DNA of 64,000 nt, from positions 186,001-250,000 of the forward strand of contig NZ_WMID02000001.1 in the NCBI RefSeq assembly GCF_009711165.2, read 5' to 3'. Within the stretch, counting starts at the first letter, position 1. Every line of letters begins with the position of its first letter. The notes beneath the pieces were generated by a model. It was not told the DNA's origin, did no database searches, and worked only from the letters and a program-made list of their open reading frames with translations. A program made the translations under genes and the position numbers. Of this stretch, positions 27,201 to 35,798 are shown piece after piece. The stretch is from Flavobacterium sp. MC2016-06. GTDB taxonomy: Bacteria > Bacteroidota > Bacteroidia > Flavobacteriales > Flavobacteriaceae.

Positions 27201-28823
27201 ATGGATAAACCTAGCTGGCTCAAAGAAAAAGGATATTTACATTTATCTCCATCCTTAGAATTAGGAAATAATTGGTCTAAAACTGTGAAAAAAATTAAGG
27301 ATAAAAAATATATAGAAACTTATGCATTTTATCCATTAATACACACAATTATTTCTGATAGAAAATTTAAAAAAGGAAATTTAAAAAAATTTACTACAGA
27401 TAAAAGGAGTCACACACATTACAGAAGTAAAACGTTGCATCCAGTAAGAAACTCAAAAGATAGACCATTACATTATGCTAGTCATATGGACGCATTGATT
27501 TACGGTTATTATGCTGATATTTTAAAAGAGAAATATGAGAGTTTATTGAAAAAAGAACCTCTACAAGATGAAGCAGTTATTGCTTATCGAAAAATTGAAA
27601 CTTTTAATGGTTCAGAAACTGGTAAATCAAATATTCATTTTGCGAAAGAATGTTTTGAAGAAATTAAAAATAGAACACAAAACGATAAAGAAGTTTCTGT
27701 ACTAGCAATTGATTTAAAAAGTTTTTTTTCCACTTTAGATCATAAGATCTTAAAAAAACAATGGAGTAAAGTTTTAAATCAAACTAATGATATTCCTAAA
27801 GATCATTATAGAGTATATAAAGCTTGTACTAATTTTAAATATGTACTTTTGGATGATTTGCGTGTTAAAAAAAATAAGAATGGAAAAAAAGCTCCTTATA
27901 ATGAAAGTAAATTAGCAAATATCCGTAAGACAAAAGGTTTTAGATGTTTTTTTGATTCTAATGATGATTTTAGAACTTATATAAAAGAGGGTAAATTGTC
28001 TATTTATTCAAATCCATTTTCTAAAAAACTAGAAAACGGAAAAACTGTTAAAAATGGTATACCACAAGGATTGCCAATTAGTGCGGTTCTAGCCAATCTT
28101 TATCTTTTTGATTTTGATTTAGATATTGTTAATCGCTGGGTTAAGCCCCATAATGTTTACTATAGAAGATATTCAGATGATATATTTATTGTATGTGATA
28201 AGAGTTTATGTGATGAAATTGAAAAAGATATAAGCAACCTAATCAGAAAATATGAAATTAAGATAAGTACAGAAAAAACTGAAAAATTTGTATTTAAAAA
28301 TGTTCAGAATAATAATAATAATACAAGGTTACAGTGCTTCAGAATTAGAGATGATTCTCTAGAAGTTGCTTCGGCAATGACATATTTAGGTTTTGAGTTC
28401 AGAGGTTATCATACAGGAATAAAATCTACAAATCTCGCGAAGTACTACAGGAAGATAATTTCTACTGTTAAAAGGAAAAGTAAGAGGGTTTTAAAGTTGA
28501 TGGAAGAAAATCCCAATACTAAGAAAACTATTTTTAAAAATCAACTTAGAAAAATTTATAACCTTCCAGTAAAGTTTACAGACGGAGATTTAACAGAAAA
28601 GAAAATAAATAGAAAAATGAGGTATAATCTTGTTTTGAATGATAGAGGATTTTATGAATTTAAATTTAGCATAAGAAACAATAAAAAACACGCTAATTAT
28701 CATAGTTATATAAAACGTTGTTGCAGTGAATTTCAGACAAATTCTTTTCAAAAGCAAATTAATAAAAGTAAAAATATTGCTTATTCAGCTATACATAAAT
28801 ATTTAAATGAAAACAGTAATTAA
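27201..28823 (+). CDS. Defence-type reverse transcriptase (DRT2/UG2-like)
   Basis: The start is set at ATG 27201 (MDKPSWLKEKGYLH); the upstream in-frame TTG at 27168 lies in the leader. The protein has 540 aa. RT palm motifs are intact: AIDLKSFFSTLDHK with the first catalytic Asp (about 171), GIPQGLPISAVLANLYL (about 289), and YRRYSDDIFIV with the YSDD box (324-327). TEKTEKFVF and TYLGFEFRGY follow, then a lysine-rich C-terminal extension. There is no HNH, maturase X domain or intron structure. The N-terminal WLKEKGYLHL and RPLHYASHMDALIYGYYA segments are reminiscent of UG2/DRT2 antiviral RTs, which act with an upstream ncRNA. The subgroup assignment is from memory; an Abi-like or other UG class remains possible. 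Confidence 0.85.
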   Translation: MDKPSWLKEKGYLHLSPSLELGNNWSKTVKKIKDKKYIETYAFYPLIHTIISDRKFKKGNLKKFTTDKRSHTHYRSKTLHPVRNSKDRPLHYASHMDALIYGYYADILKEKYESLLKKEPLQDEAVIAYRKIETFNGSETGKSNIHFAKECFEEIKNRTQNDKEVSVLAIDLKSFFSTLDHKILKKQWSKVLNQTNDIPKDHYRVYKACTNFKYVLLDDLRVKKNKNGKKAPYNESKLANIRKTKGFRCFFDSNDDFRTYIKEGKLSIYSNPFSKKLENGKTVKNGIPQGLPISAVLANLYLFDFDLDIVNRWVKPHNVYYRRYSDDIFIVCDKSLCDEIEKDISNLIRKYEIKISTEKTEKFVFKNVQNNNNNTRLQCFRIRDDSLEVASAMTYLGFEFRGYHTGIKSTNLAKYYRKIISTVKRKSKRVLKLMEENPNTKKTIFKNQLRKIYNLPVKFTDGDLTEKKINRKMRYNLVLNDRGFYEFKFSIRNNKKHANYHSYIKRCCSEFQTNSFQKQINKSKNIAYSAIHKYLNENSN

Positions 28824-29026
28824 ATATAAGTTACTTAGAATCGATCGAAAAAAAGTGATATGTAATTTCTTTAGCTTTTTTTACAATTTCTACTGTATTA
28901 ATACTTCAGGGGTTTTCAATATAATTACCTGAAAAATGGTTTTATAAGAGTTAAAAAAAACATTAGTTTAATAGATAATAGCTCATTAAAACAGTTCTGC
29001 ATTTGAACAAATAATATCAAAACAAA

Positions 29027-29048
29027 AAAGAGACTCAAAAGCCTCTTT
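29027..29048 (-). terminator. Terminator of the XRE gene, copy 1
   Basis: AAAGAG and CTCTTT arms surround ACTCAAAAGC, 28 bp beyond the XRE stop on the minus strand. A closely related hairpin follows the duplicate XRE gene at 43868. Confidence 0.5.
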
Positions 29049-29075
29049 ATAGTATTAATTATGTTCTGTAAATAA

Positions 29076-29483
29076 TTATTGCTTAATTAATTTCTCAAGC
29101 TTAACCATCATTTCATCTTTCTCTTTCAACATACGCTCGTATAACGCAATTTTTTCTTCATGAAGTTGGATCATCTTGTCAATTGGATGAATATTAATTG
29201 TTCCGTAATTAAATGAATTACTGAAAGCGTATTCTCCAAAACTATTAGAAATAATATTCACCGCTTGTTCCTCATCAAAATTCTGAAAAGCTTCAACAGG
29301 AATTTTTAATACCGCCGAAATTTGTTTCAGCAGATTATCTTCAATTACATCTTTCTGCTCCAGCATAGAAATTTTCTTTTGGTTCCAGTCTTCGCCCAGA
29401 TCATAAGCCAATGCTTCCTGCTTTATGTTAAGCATTTCTCTAAAACGTTTTACATTCCTTCCCTGATGTATTTTCTGTTCCAT
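29076..29483 (-). CDS. XRE-family HTH protein with coiled-coil tail, copy 1
   Basis: The start is set at ATG 29483 (MEQKIHQGRN); an in-frame TTG four codons upstream is less likely. The protein has 135 aa. The N-terminal HTH_XRE is clear (VKRFREMLNIKQEALAYDLG, KISMLEQKDVIEDNLLKQIS), followed by a linker and a C-terminal coiled coil (MIQLHEEKIALYERMLKEKDEMMVKLEKL). This protein type is widespread in Flavobacterium, probably as a DNA-binding regulator. A near-identical paralogue, including upstream and terminator DNA, is at 43918-44328. The two differ mostly in a short linker of about 20 residues. Confidence 0.82.
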   Translation of the reverse strand: MEQKIHQGRNVKRFREMLNIKQEALAYDLGEDWNQKKISMLEQKDVIEDNLLKQISAVLKIPVEAFQNFDEEQAVNIISNSFGEYAFSNSFNYGTINIHPIDKMIQLHEEKIALYERMLKEKDEMMVKLEKLIKQ

Positions 29484-29620
29484 AACGAATATCAATTTTT
29501 CTAAAGGCTCAAAGATAAAGCCATTTGGATAAAAATCCTGAATTTCAAAGATAAAAAAATATCCCGTAAAACATCTGTTTTTGTCAGATATTATAGCCGC
29601 TTTTCGAATAGATTACCCAA

Positions 29621-29740
29621 CCCGATCGCTCGAATATGCGCAACGATAGCGCAGAAATTCTGTCTATGCCCGTTCCTATATTACTAAAAATCTGTTAGGA
29701 TATACTTTGCGGATACGGATTACAAATCCGCGTGATCGGG
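29621..29740 (+). repeat. Dispersed 130-bp repeat, copy 3 (complete ends)
   Basis: This is the copy with the clearest terminal inverted repeats: CCCGATCGCTCG at the left and CGTGATCGGG at the right. The inner segment has lost part of the poly-T middle. It lies upstream of the XRE gene. Confidence 0.8.
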
Positions 29741-29796
29741 ATATGATTATCTAAGTTTAGATTTTTTTTTAAAATTTTAATACTTACAGCTTTTTT

Positions 29797-29964
29797 TTAC
29801 TTTGTATTTTTAATTTTTAAGGCATAAGTTGTTACTTCAGTAAAACTGATTTTGGACTTCTTATTCGAATAATATTTTTTTGTGATGTTTAATTCAAACA
29901 CAGTTAAAAACGTTGTAAGTATTAAAGTCAAAATTAGCACTGTTTTTATTTCTTTGTATTCCAT
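29797..29964 (-). CDS. Small single-helix membrane protein, 55 aa
   Basis: An ORF starts at ATG 29964 (MEYKEIKTVLILTLILTTFL) and ends at TAA 29797. It has one hydrophobic helix at residues 8-24 and a charged tail (ITKKYYSNKKSKISF). It begins 17 bp beyond the stop of the AraC-type gene in the same direction, so it could be cotranscribed. No family is recognised, and it could be a chance ORF. Confidence 0.42.
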   Translation of the reverse strand: MEYKEIKTVLILTLILTTFLTVFELNITKKYYSNKKSKISFTEVTTYALKIKNTK

Positions 29965-29981
29965 TTTTAAGAAGTTTTAAT

Positions 29982-30884
29982 TTATTCAATTGGAATACAA
30001 AAATCTACGATGCTTATTTTTTCCGGATGCTCATTAAAATCATTATAATAAATTTCATAAGGATTTCGATCAGCTTTTTTATATCCGTTTTCGTTCATCC
30101 AAATAAAAAGACCGCTCCATGATTTTTCAAATTCGTTTATTTGAATTTCAAAATGTCCTACAATAAATTTACCTCCTTCAATTGTAGTCAATCCAATTTC
30201 TCCATCAACTTCCACTTTTTCTTTCAACGAAATGCAGGCACTCATTCTAACTTTTTCAGGTTCAGTTATTTTAAAACTATCGTGGTAAATGGTAACTATT
30301 TTTAAGTTTTCATTTTCTAGAAGCCTCCTTGAAGTTGCCCACTTAATTAATTTTGAATAAGCATGCTGCATCCCGTTATGTCCAATTTGTGAAATATAAG
30401 CAAGATCTAATTTTGGCATTTCTTTAATTTCAATTTTTGCTTTCATTTTTATCCAATTTTTATGATTATTAATGTTGCAAATATATTGGTCAAAAATCCC
30501 AGTTTCTTGTCTATTCTTGCTATCCATTTTACCAATCTTGCTAAATTTATCTGGATATGTTAGTCGGAATTCTTTTGGACTCATCCCGTAAAATTTCTTA
30601 AAAGTTCTGGTGAAAGACGAGTTACTGTTGAACCCGTATTGTAATGAAAGTTCTGAAATAGTTATTTCTCTTTTGTGTAAAAGTATTGACGCCGCTTTTT
30701 CAATTCTTTTGCGAGTAATGTATTCATTTATAGTTTCATTTGTAACTGCTTTAAAAATTCTGTGCAAATGAAAAGGCGAGTAATTTCCAATTTTAGCTAT
30801 AGTTTCCAAATTCAGTTCCTGATCTAAATTTTGGTCAATAAATAATAATACCTTATTAATTCGTTTTATGTAATCTTCTTTCAT
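29982..30884 (-). CDS. AraC-family regulator with GyrI-like effector domain
   Basis: The protein has 300 aa. The N-terminal double HTH of the AraC family is at residues 1-110 (LNLETIAKIGNYSPFHLHRIFKAV and ISELSLQYGFNSNSSFTRTFKKFYGMSPKEF). The C-terminal 150 residues match the GyrI-like effector-binding fold (KIEIKEMPKLDLAYISQIGHNG, EGGKFIVGHFEIQINEFEKSWSGLFIWM, NPYEIYYNDFNEHPEKISIVDFCIPIE). Such proteins bind small cationic or hydrophobic ligands and control efflux or detoxification genes. No obvious target is adjacent. The gene may be followed by the 55-aa ORF. Confidence 0.9.
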   Translation of the reverse strand: MKEDYIKRINKVLLFIDQNLDQELNLETIAKIGNYSPFHLHRIFKAVTNETINEYITRKRIEKAASILLHKREITISELSLQYGFNSNSSFTRTFKKFYGMSPKEFRLTYPDKFSKIGKMDSKNRQETGIFDQYICNINNHKNWIKMKAKIEIKEMPKLDLAYISQIGHNGMQHAYSKLIKWATSRRLLENENLKIVTIYHDSFKITEPEKVRMSACISLKEKVEVDGEIGLTTIEGGKFIVGHFEIQINEFEKSWSGLFIWMNENGYKKADRNPYEIYYNDFNEHPEKISIVDFCIPIE

Positions 30885-31083
30885 ATTGAGGTTTTCGACG
30901 TTCTAAATTAATCTTTTAATGAAATATTAATCAAGAGCCACATCAAAATTATTAATTAAAAAACATTTTAATGCTCATCTCGCTAGTACAGACAATCTTT
31001 TTAAAAGATTCTCTAGATACTAAGCAGGATTTTGTATAAAGAACTTCAGAGTGTTGCCGTATGCTTGATCATCTAAAATCACA

Positions 31084-31186
31084 CGATCGCTCGGATATGC
31101 ACAACGATAGCGCGGAAATTCTTTCCGTGCCCGTTCTTAATATTAATAAAACCTAGATTTTTTTAAATTTGTTAGGATATACTTTT
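31084..31186 (+). repeat. Dispersed 130-bp repeat, copy 4 (right end lost)
   Basis: It has CGATCGCTCGGATATGC and CGGAAATTCTTTCCGTGCCC. It ends after TATACTTT without the closing inverted repeat. It lies between two minus-strand genes. Confidence 0.75.
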
Positions 31187-31217
31187 CAAAGACTAGTTGC
31201 AAGAACTTTTTCGATCA

Positions 31218-32213
31218 TTAATTAACATTTGAAATGCTCATTTGAACATCAACCAAATAGTCGACTTTTATCCCTTTGTTAATTGCAGGTCCTATTATAT
31301 TTATTTCGTTTATGCTATTCATTACCTCTTCACAAAGTTTTTTGTTGGGATGTGATACTTTAATATTAATGATTTCATTATTTTTAGTAATAATAAAGTT
31401 TATTGCAATCCGTCGTCTTTCAGGAGTCAGATAAAAAGAATCAAAGTCCACATCGTACGAAATGTGATTTGCAATACTTTCTTTGAAACATTCTATTGAT
31501 CTATCATTTTTAATTGCACATTTTTTGGTAAGGGGGATCTGTTCTACATTATTTGAAAGAAATACATTTTTGATGTCTATTTTACGAAATACTAATTCTT
31601 TTTTGGGCATAAACTCGTGTTTGAGTTTTTTTTCTCCTTCATTTCTTTCATATTCTAGGACAACCACAATGTATCCTGGCCGCTCTCTTTTAAACGAAAT
31701 TGAAACTCTTTCGTTCTGGTCATCCATAAATTTATCACTGACCCCTGTTTTTGTATGATCACCGAAATTTTTTTGATATAGTTGTTTTGCGGCTGTTATT
31801 TTATCTATTTCTATTTTTTTATCCCTGTAAAAAAGTTTTGCTGCTCTGGGATCTGAAAAGTGATAATAGCTCCAGACAACGAGTAAATTCTGGTAATATT
31901 TGTCAATTTCTGAAGAAGTACTTCCGATCGATAATTGAATTTTTATACTATCCACAGCTAATATGGCTTTTTCTGACGATTTTCGATCTAAAGAACCGTA
32001 AAATGTTTTGATGATTTGGTCATTTTGAGAAACATTTCTATTTGAATGTTTTTCTATGAATCCATATTTTTTGATTGAGGAATAGATCGTATCTCTGCTT
32101 GATTGCAATGGGAGATTGAAGAATAATTGATTAATCTCATTTTGAGCATATGAATTTGATAAGGACAAAAAATGAATGATAATAATGACTATTTTTTTAT
32201 TGTGTGATTTCAT
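31218..32213 (-). CDS. Secreted hypothetical protein with TonB-C-like tail
   Basis: The protein has 331 aa with a signal peptide (IVIIIIHFLSLSNSYAQ). The N-terminal 190 residues (LFFNLPLQSSRDTIYSSIKKY, SFKRERPGYIVVVLEYER) resemble no family I can name. The last 90 residues (CFKESIANHISYDVDFDSFYLTPERRRIAINFIITKNNEIINIKV, NSINEINIIGPAINKGIKVDYLVDVQMSI) have the strand-helix-strand layout of the C-terminal domain of TonB-like energy transducers. The membrane anchor and proline-rich linker are missing. It is probably a periplasmic protein of unknown role. Confidence 0.72.
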   Translation of the reverse strand: MKSHNKKIVIIIIHFLSLSNSYAQNEINQLFFNLPLQSSRDTIYSSIKKYGFIEKHSNRNVSQNDQIIKTFYGSLDRKSSEKAILAVDSIKIQLSIGSTSSEIDKYYQNLLVVWSYYHFSDPRAAKLFYRDKKIEIDKITAAKQLYQKNFGDHTKTGVSDKFMDDQNERVSISFKRERPGYIVVVLEYERNEGEKKLKHEFMPKKELVFRKIDIKNVFLSNNVEQIPLTKKCAIKNDRSIECFKESIANHISYDVDFDSFYLTPERRRIAINFIITKNNEIINIKVSHPNKKLCEEVMNSINEINIIGPAINKGIKVDYLVDVQMSISNVN

Positions 32214-32393
32214 ATTTTGTCAATTGGATGCAGTTTTGAAACAACTGTTTTTGTACAGTGTGTAACGGTCTGTTTTTATGTGTCCTTACTTGATACAATA
32301 CTACAGAAAAAAGGAATACTAAGATGAAAGTTATGTCAATTTTTCTTTCTTACTTTCTTCGTTCCAGAATTAGCGGCAGTCAGCTGAGTTAAT

Positions 32394-32529
32394 CCCGATC
32401 CCAAGGATATGCGCAACGATAGCGCGGAAATTTTTTCCGTGCCCGTTCCTATATTACTAAAAACTGGATTTTTTTTAAAATCTGTTAGATATACTTTGCG
32501 GACACGGATTACAAATTTGCGCGATCGCG
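32394..32529 (+). repeat. Dispersed 130-bp repeat, copy 5
   Basis: It starts CCCGATCCCAAGGATATG and ends TTTGCGCGATCGCG. The inner inverted pair TCCGTGCCCG / CGGACACGGA has one mismatch. It lies between two minus-strand genes. Confidence 0.8.
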
Positions 32530-32632
32530 TTTTTTAGTTTTAAAATTTAAGACGCTCCCATTTGTTCTTTGAGTGTTTATGTGATAGATACTACAGAACC
32601 CAATCTATAAATGTGTACGTTTTTTTTATAAA

Positions 32633-32666
32633 AAAAGAAACCTCGTGGGAATGCGAGGTTTCTTTT
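32633..32666 (-). terminator. Terminator after the CBM14-like gene
   Basis: AAAAGAAACCTCG pairs with CGAGGTTTCTTTT over 13 bp with an 8-base loop. It lies 49 bp past the minus-strand stop at 32715. Confidence 0.75.
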
Positions 32667-32714
32667 AAAATAGTTTTTTCTTATTCTGATACAGATAAGT
32701 TCACTATTTAGAGT

Positions 32715-32999
32715 TTAATCACAAGCAGGATTACTAACCGCATCCAGCCAGTTGCATGTTTTTGAGTTTACATCATAACCAAATCCTGGGGGACACACAT
32801 TTTTTACAAAAACAGTACCTACTGCAGGAACATTTACACAGAGATAAAAGACTTGGCAATCTGAATCGTCTGGAACAGTTAATTGAAGCGATAGAAGGTC
32901 ACAAGTGCCAACAGGCGCTGCGAGCATTTTTGTTTGAAAGGGAGATGTCAGCAGCAGCAGTACTAAACATACCCTAAGGATAAAATTTTTAGTTTTCAT
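32715..32999 (-). CDS. Small secreted chitin-binding-like (CBM14/peritrophin) protein
   Basis: The start is set at ATG 32999 (MKTKNFILRVCLVLLLL). The longer frame upstream runs through the intergenic region and has no coding character. The protein has 94 aa with a signal peptide ending near KMLAA. The mature 65 residues contain six Cys in the peritrophin-A/CBM14 order (C-DLLSLQ, DDSDCQVFYLC, KNVCPPGFGYDVNSKTCNW, NPAC). CBM14 is known mainly from animal chitin-binding proteins and is rarer in bacteria, where short secreted versions occur in Bacteroidota. It follows the thioredoxin-like lipoprotein gene by 28 bp and is probably cotranscribed, which fits a need for disulfide handling. Confidence 0.72.
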   Translation of the reverse strand: MKTKNFILRVCLVLLLLTSPFQTKMLAAPVGTCDLLSLQLTVPDDSDCQVFYLCVNVPAVGTVFVKNVCPPGFGYDVNSKTCNWLDAVSNPACD

Positions 33000-33027
33000 A
33001 ATTTTTGTTTTTAGAATTAATAAATTT

Positions 33028-34107
33028 TTATTGAACGTAACCATTAATTGTAATTGTAACTGAGCTATTAAAAGCATTAGAAATAATGTAAGCTGTTTGT
33101 TGAAATACGCCTTCTTTACCAGGTTTATACGTAAGATCAATATTTGCCTCTTCACCCGGCATAATGTTTTTTTTGGGCCATTGCGCAGCCGTGCAGCTAC
33201 AAGAAACGACCACCTCTTTTATTAGTAAAGGCTTTTTACCAACATTTTTGACCTGAAACGAAATCACCGGTTTTTTTGATCGCTCAATTTTACCAATATC
33301 CCTCGTTGTTTGCTTAATGGCAAGATAAGCGTCGTCGTATTGATCATATTTATTATTTAATTGATATTTTAACTCTGCTCTAAGCGGCGGATACAAGACC
33401 GCATCCATAGTACTGCTAAAATTTAATGCTGTCTGCGTATACTTCGCAGCCGAGGTGGTATCTTTTATCTTATAATATAATTTAGAAAGAACGTAGTTGT
33501 TAAAAAAATAGGATTCTTTCGCTACACTAGTCTTAACATTTAAAATTGCTTTGTTGATAGCCTCATTTGTAGCCTTGTTTTGATTTAGCACTCTATATCC
33601 CTGAAAACTCGCATTTAATGTTTCAACTAATTCTTTACCTTTTACCGTGAGTCTTGTCTTGCTATAATCATATATGGATTTGTCTTGCTCATTTGCCGCT
33701 ATTTTTGTCAGAACTTTTTCTATTTTATTAATATCCCCATTTTCGATTAATGTTATTAATTTGCCTTCGGGAGAAAAAACGCAGGCAATAGGATATGCTT
33801 TTTCAAACATCCATTGCTCCACCCAACTATTGGCAGGATTTAATACATTGAAATCATATACTACAAAATGGGATAAAACTTCGGTGAATTCATTTTTCTT
33901 GGTTGCAGATGAAAGGAGAATATCACATGTTGGGCATCCCGGATAGGTGACTATCACAACAAGGTTTTTTTTAGATTGTGAAGCCACTTTTAGAGCTTCT
34001 TCAATACTACCTGTCCTAATCTTTACTTCATCAGATGAATTGCAAGACATAAAAAGTACTAAAAAGGAAATCAGAATCTTTGGGAATATTTTATCTCTCA
34101 ACACCAT
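33028..34107 (-). CDS. Lipoprotein with thioredoxin-like and DUF1573 domains
   Basis: The protein has 359 aa. Lipobox LFMSC near residue 20 predicts an envelope lipoprotein. The N-terminal domain is thioredoxin-like (NLVVIVTYPGCPTCDILL with a CPTC redox motif, and AYPIACVFSPEGKLI with the cis-Pro loop). The middle 130 residues are helical and TPR-like (YVLSKLYYKIKDTTSAAKYTQTALNF). The C-terminus is a DUF1573 beta domain (ISFQVKNVGKKPLLIKEVVVSCSCTAAQWP, GEEANIDLTYKPGKEGVFQQTAYI). It probably acts as an exported oxidoreductase or scaffold. It is upstream of the Cys-rich CBM14-like gene in the same operon. Confidence 0.82.
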   Translation of the reverse strand: MVLRDKIFPKILISFLVLFMSCNSSDEVKIRTGSIEEALKVASQSKKNLVVIVTYPGCPTCDILLSSATKKNEFTEVLSHFVVYDFNVLNPANSWVEQWMFEKAYPIACVFSPEGKLITLIENGDINKIEKVLTKIAANEQDKSIYDYSKTRLTVKGKELVETLNASFQGYRVLNQNKATNEAINKAILNVKTSVAKESYFFNNYVLSKLYYKIKDTTSAAKYTQTALNFSSTMDAVLYPPLRAELKYQLNNKYDQYDDAYLAIKQTTRDIGKIERSKKPVISFQVKNVGKKPLLIKEVVVSCSCTAAQWPKKNIMPGEEANIDLTYKPGKEGVFQQTAYIISNAFNSSVTITINGYVQ

Positions 34108-34287
34108 AGTATTTGTATTATAAGTTATATGAATGCTTCTACTACTATTTCCTATAAATATAAGAATTTTACCTGTTTTTTAATTTTATTTAACATTGTA
34201 ACTTGCTATTTATAAGCAAGTTATGATTTGTGTAGTAAAATTCACATAACATTGAGAAGCGAATTATTATTTAAATACAAGGCTCCA

Positions 34288-34402
34288 ATAGCTCGGAAAT
34301 TCTTTCCGTGCGCGTTCCTATTTATTTATAAAAACTGGATTTTTTTTTAATCTGTTAGGGTATACTTTGCGGGCACGGATTACAAATCCGCATGATCTGG
34401 AT
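34288..34402 (+). repeat. Dispersed 130-bp repeat, copy 6 (left end rearranged)
   Basis: The left end is shortened to ATAGCTCGGAAATTC. The rest (TTCCGTGCGCG, poly-T middle, GCGGGCACGGATTAC, AATCCGCATGATCTGG) is intact. It lies about 55 bp before the attI-like leader of the cassette array. Confidence 0.78.
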
Positions 34403-34457
34403 ATATTCAAGAATTATTAGGTCATTAAAGCAGAAAGACTAGCCAAATATATATCCA

Positions 34458-34620
34458 TGTTAGTACGAAAAGTATTCAACAAATAAAAAGTTCGTTTGAT
34501 GATTCATGAAATAAAAATCCTATTTTTGAAAGAGAATAAATACTGATATTTATCAGACATATCCACCCAATTTAGAGTAGATAAGTCGGATATCGTGAGG
34601 CATATATATAAGTTAGTGGC
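34458..34620 (+). other. attI-like leader of the cassette array, copy 1
   Basis: A conserved block ends CATATATATAAG|TTAGTGGC at the start of the first cassette. It contains two direct-repeat-like segments, GATATTTATCAGACATAT (34545) and GATATCGTGAGGCATATA (34589), 44 bp apart. The block recurs at 41154-41264 and 49975-50132, always ending AAG|TT exactly at a cassette start. In integrons the attI site has this position and often direct repeats. No integrase gene is next to it: the upstream genes at 33.0-34.1 kb are a lipoprotein pair. Confidence 0.6.
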
Positions 34621-34666
34621 TAGTTTTTTGTAAATCAAGACGTAATCGTTTATAATTAAAATACTT

Positions 34667-35659
34667 ATGAATAATACTTGGCATTTTTTAAGAGAATTTG
34701 AAAGTAAGGAGTTAGTTAAACAATACATTAAGAAAAAATACCAATATACTATTACTACGGAAAAAGCATTAGAAATTTCATCTGCATTTAAACAAGGACG
34801 AAGCTATTTTGAATCTTCATTAAATTCCGATATTTCTGTAAAACCCTTATTACAATATTATGGAGTTGTCGCTTTAAGCAGAGGATTAATACTAATTCTG
34901 AATAAAACTGCTCGTGAAAATACTATCAAACCATCACACGGTTTAAAAATCTGTAATTGGAGTACAATTGTAAAAACTAAAAAGCTTGAAAATATAAAAG
35001 TTAAAACTTCTTCGGGGACTTTTCGAGAATTAATTGAGGCAACTAAAAACATATCATATTTTAGAGGAAAAAGTAATTATATTAATTGGGAATCAGAATT
35101 TGATATTGAAGAAAAAGATTTTGAACTTAGCCTTAAAGAATTGTCGTATTCTTTTCCAGATTTGAAAAAATCTATAGAATCATGGCTTGGATTATCAATT
35201 CCATCAACAATGATAGAATCATTATCCTGCGAAAATGATAAAGTTGAAATAGGCATTCGAGATATTACTTTTATTAAAGAGATATTTCCTGATGACCTAT
35301 ACCCAAATCTGAATGTAAAAGATGGAGACTATCAAAAAATTGTTTCTTATGAAAGTAACAATTGGCCAAATATTTCTCAAAAATGGGAAAGTTCATTTAA
35401 AATTAATGGAGATCCATACCTTCAACCACCTTTTACAGGTAATATTTTCCTAAATGATATTGGAAAAATGTTTGCAACAACATTTATTTTTGGAACAATC
35501 TCAAGATACTATCCAACAACTTGGATGAATGTTACAAATGGTATTGAAAATGATAGAATTTTACCTTTTGCTATAAATTATATGGATTTTATACAAGAGA
35601 AATATCCGAATATTATCTTAGACTTTATAGATGCGCCATATAATAGTACCGAAAAATAA
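34667..35659 (+). CDS. YaaC-like protein (cassette 1)
   Basis: The protein has 330 aa, cytoplasmic. It matches the YaaC-like family in the opening (NNTWHFLREFESKELVKQYI, ISSAFKQGRSYFESS, LLQYYGVVALSRGLILIL), the middle (SHGLKICNW), and the ending (LPFAINYMDFIQEKYP). YaaC-type proteins are of unknown function, occur sporadically and are common in accessory DNA. The gene fills a cassette running from GTTAGTGGCT (34612) to the attC-like element at 35663, whose first bases AGCCACTAAC are the reverse complement of the cassette start. Confidence 0.75.
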   Translation: MNNTWHFLREFESKELVKQYIKKKYQYTITTEKALEISSAFKQGRSYFESSLNSDISVKPLLQYYGVVALSRGLILILNKTARENTIKPSHGLKICNWSTIVKTKKLENIKVKTSSGTFRELIEATKNISYFRGKSNYINWESEFDIEEKDFELSLKELSYSFPDLKKSIESWLGLSIPSTMIESLSCENDKVEIGIRDITFIKEIFPDDLYPNLNVKDGDYQKIVSYESNNWPNISQKWESSFKINGDPYLQPPFTGNIFLNDIGKMFATTFIFGTISRYYPTTWMNVTNGIENDRILPFAINYMDFIQEKYPNIILDFIDAPYNSTEK

Positions 35660-35662
35660 ACC

Positions 35663-35798
35663 AGCCACTAACAGCCGTTACAAGAGATTTGGGCATTTGG
35701 CTAAATCTAAAAATGGTTTTGTGCTTGGAAAACTTGTGCATAATGGAAAAAACACGCATCTTTAATCCAAACCTCTTGTAGCGCCAGGACGTTAGCTG
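35663..35798 (+). repeat. attC-like recombination site 1
   Basis: The R'' arm AGCCACTAAC is followed by AGCCGT, L'' arm TACAAGAG and TTTGG. After an AT-rich middle come CCAAACCTCTTGTA (L'), GCGCCAGGAC and GTTAGCTG (R'). L'' and L' pair over 8 bp and the stem continues as TTTGG/CCAAA. R'' matches the start of cassette 1 (34612); R' begins cassette 2. Confidence 0.75.

Noticed and set aside
27201..28823. Group II intron or retron RT
   Set aside because: There is no maturase X/HNH region, no domain V-like structure downstream, and no adjacent retron effector; the N-terminal segments fit defence RTs better.
32715..33155. Longer 146-aa version of the CBM14-like protein
   Set aside because: The extra 52 residues overlap the end of the upstream gene, and the ATG at 32999 begins a normal signal peptide.
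33028..34107. Integron integrase next to the first leader
   Set aside because: The gene encodes a thioredoxin-like/DUF1573 lipoprotein; no tyrosine recombinase motifs occur anywhere in the window.
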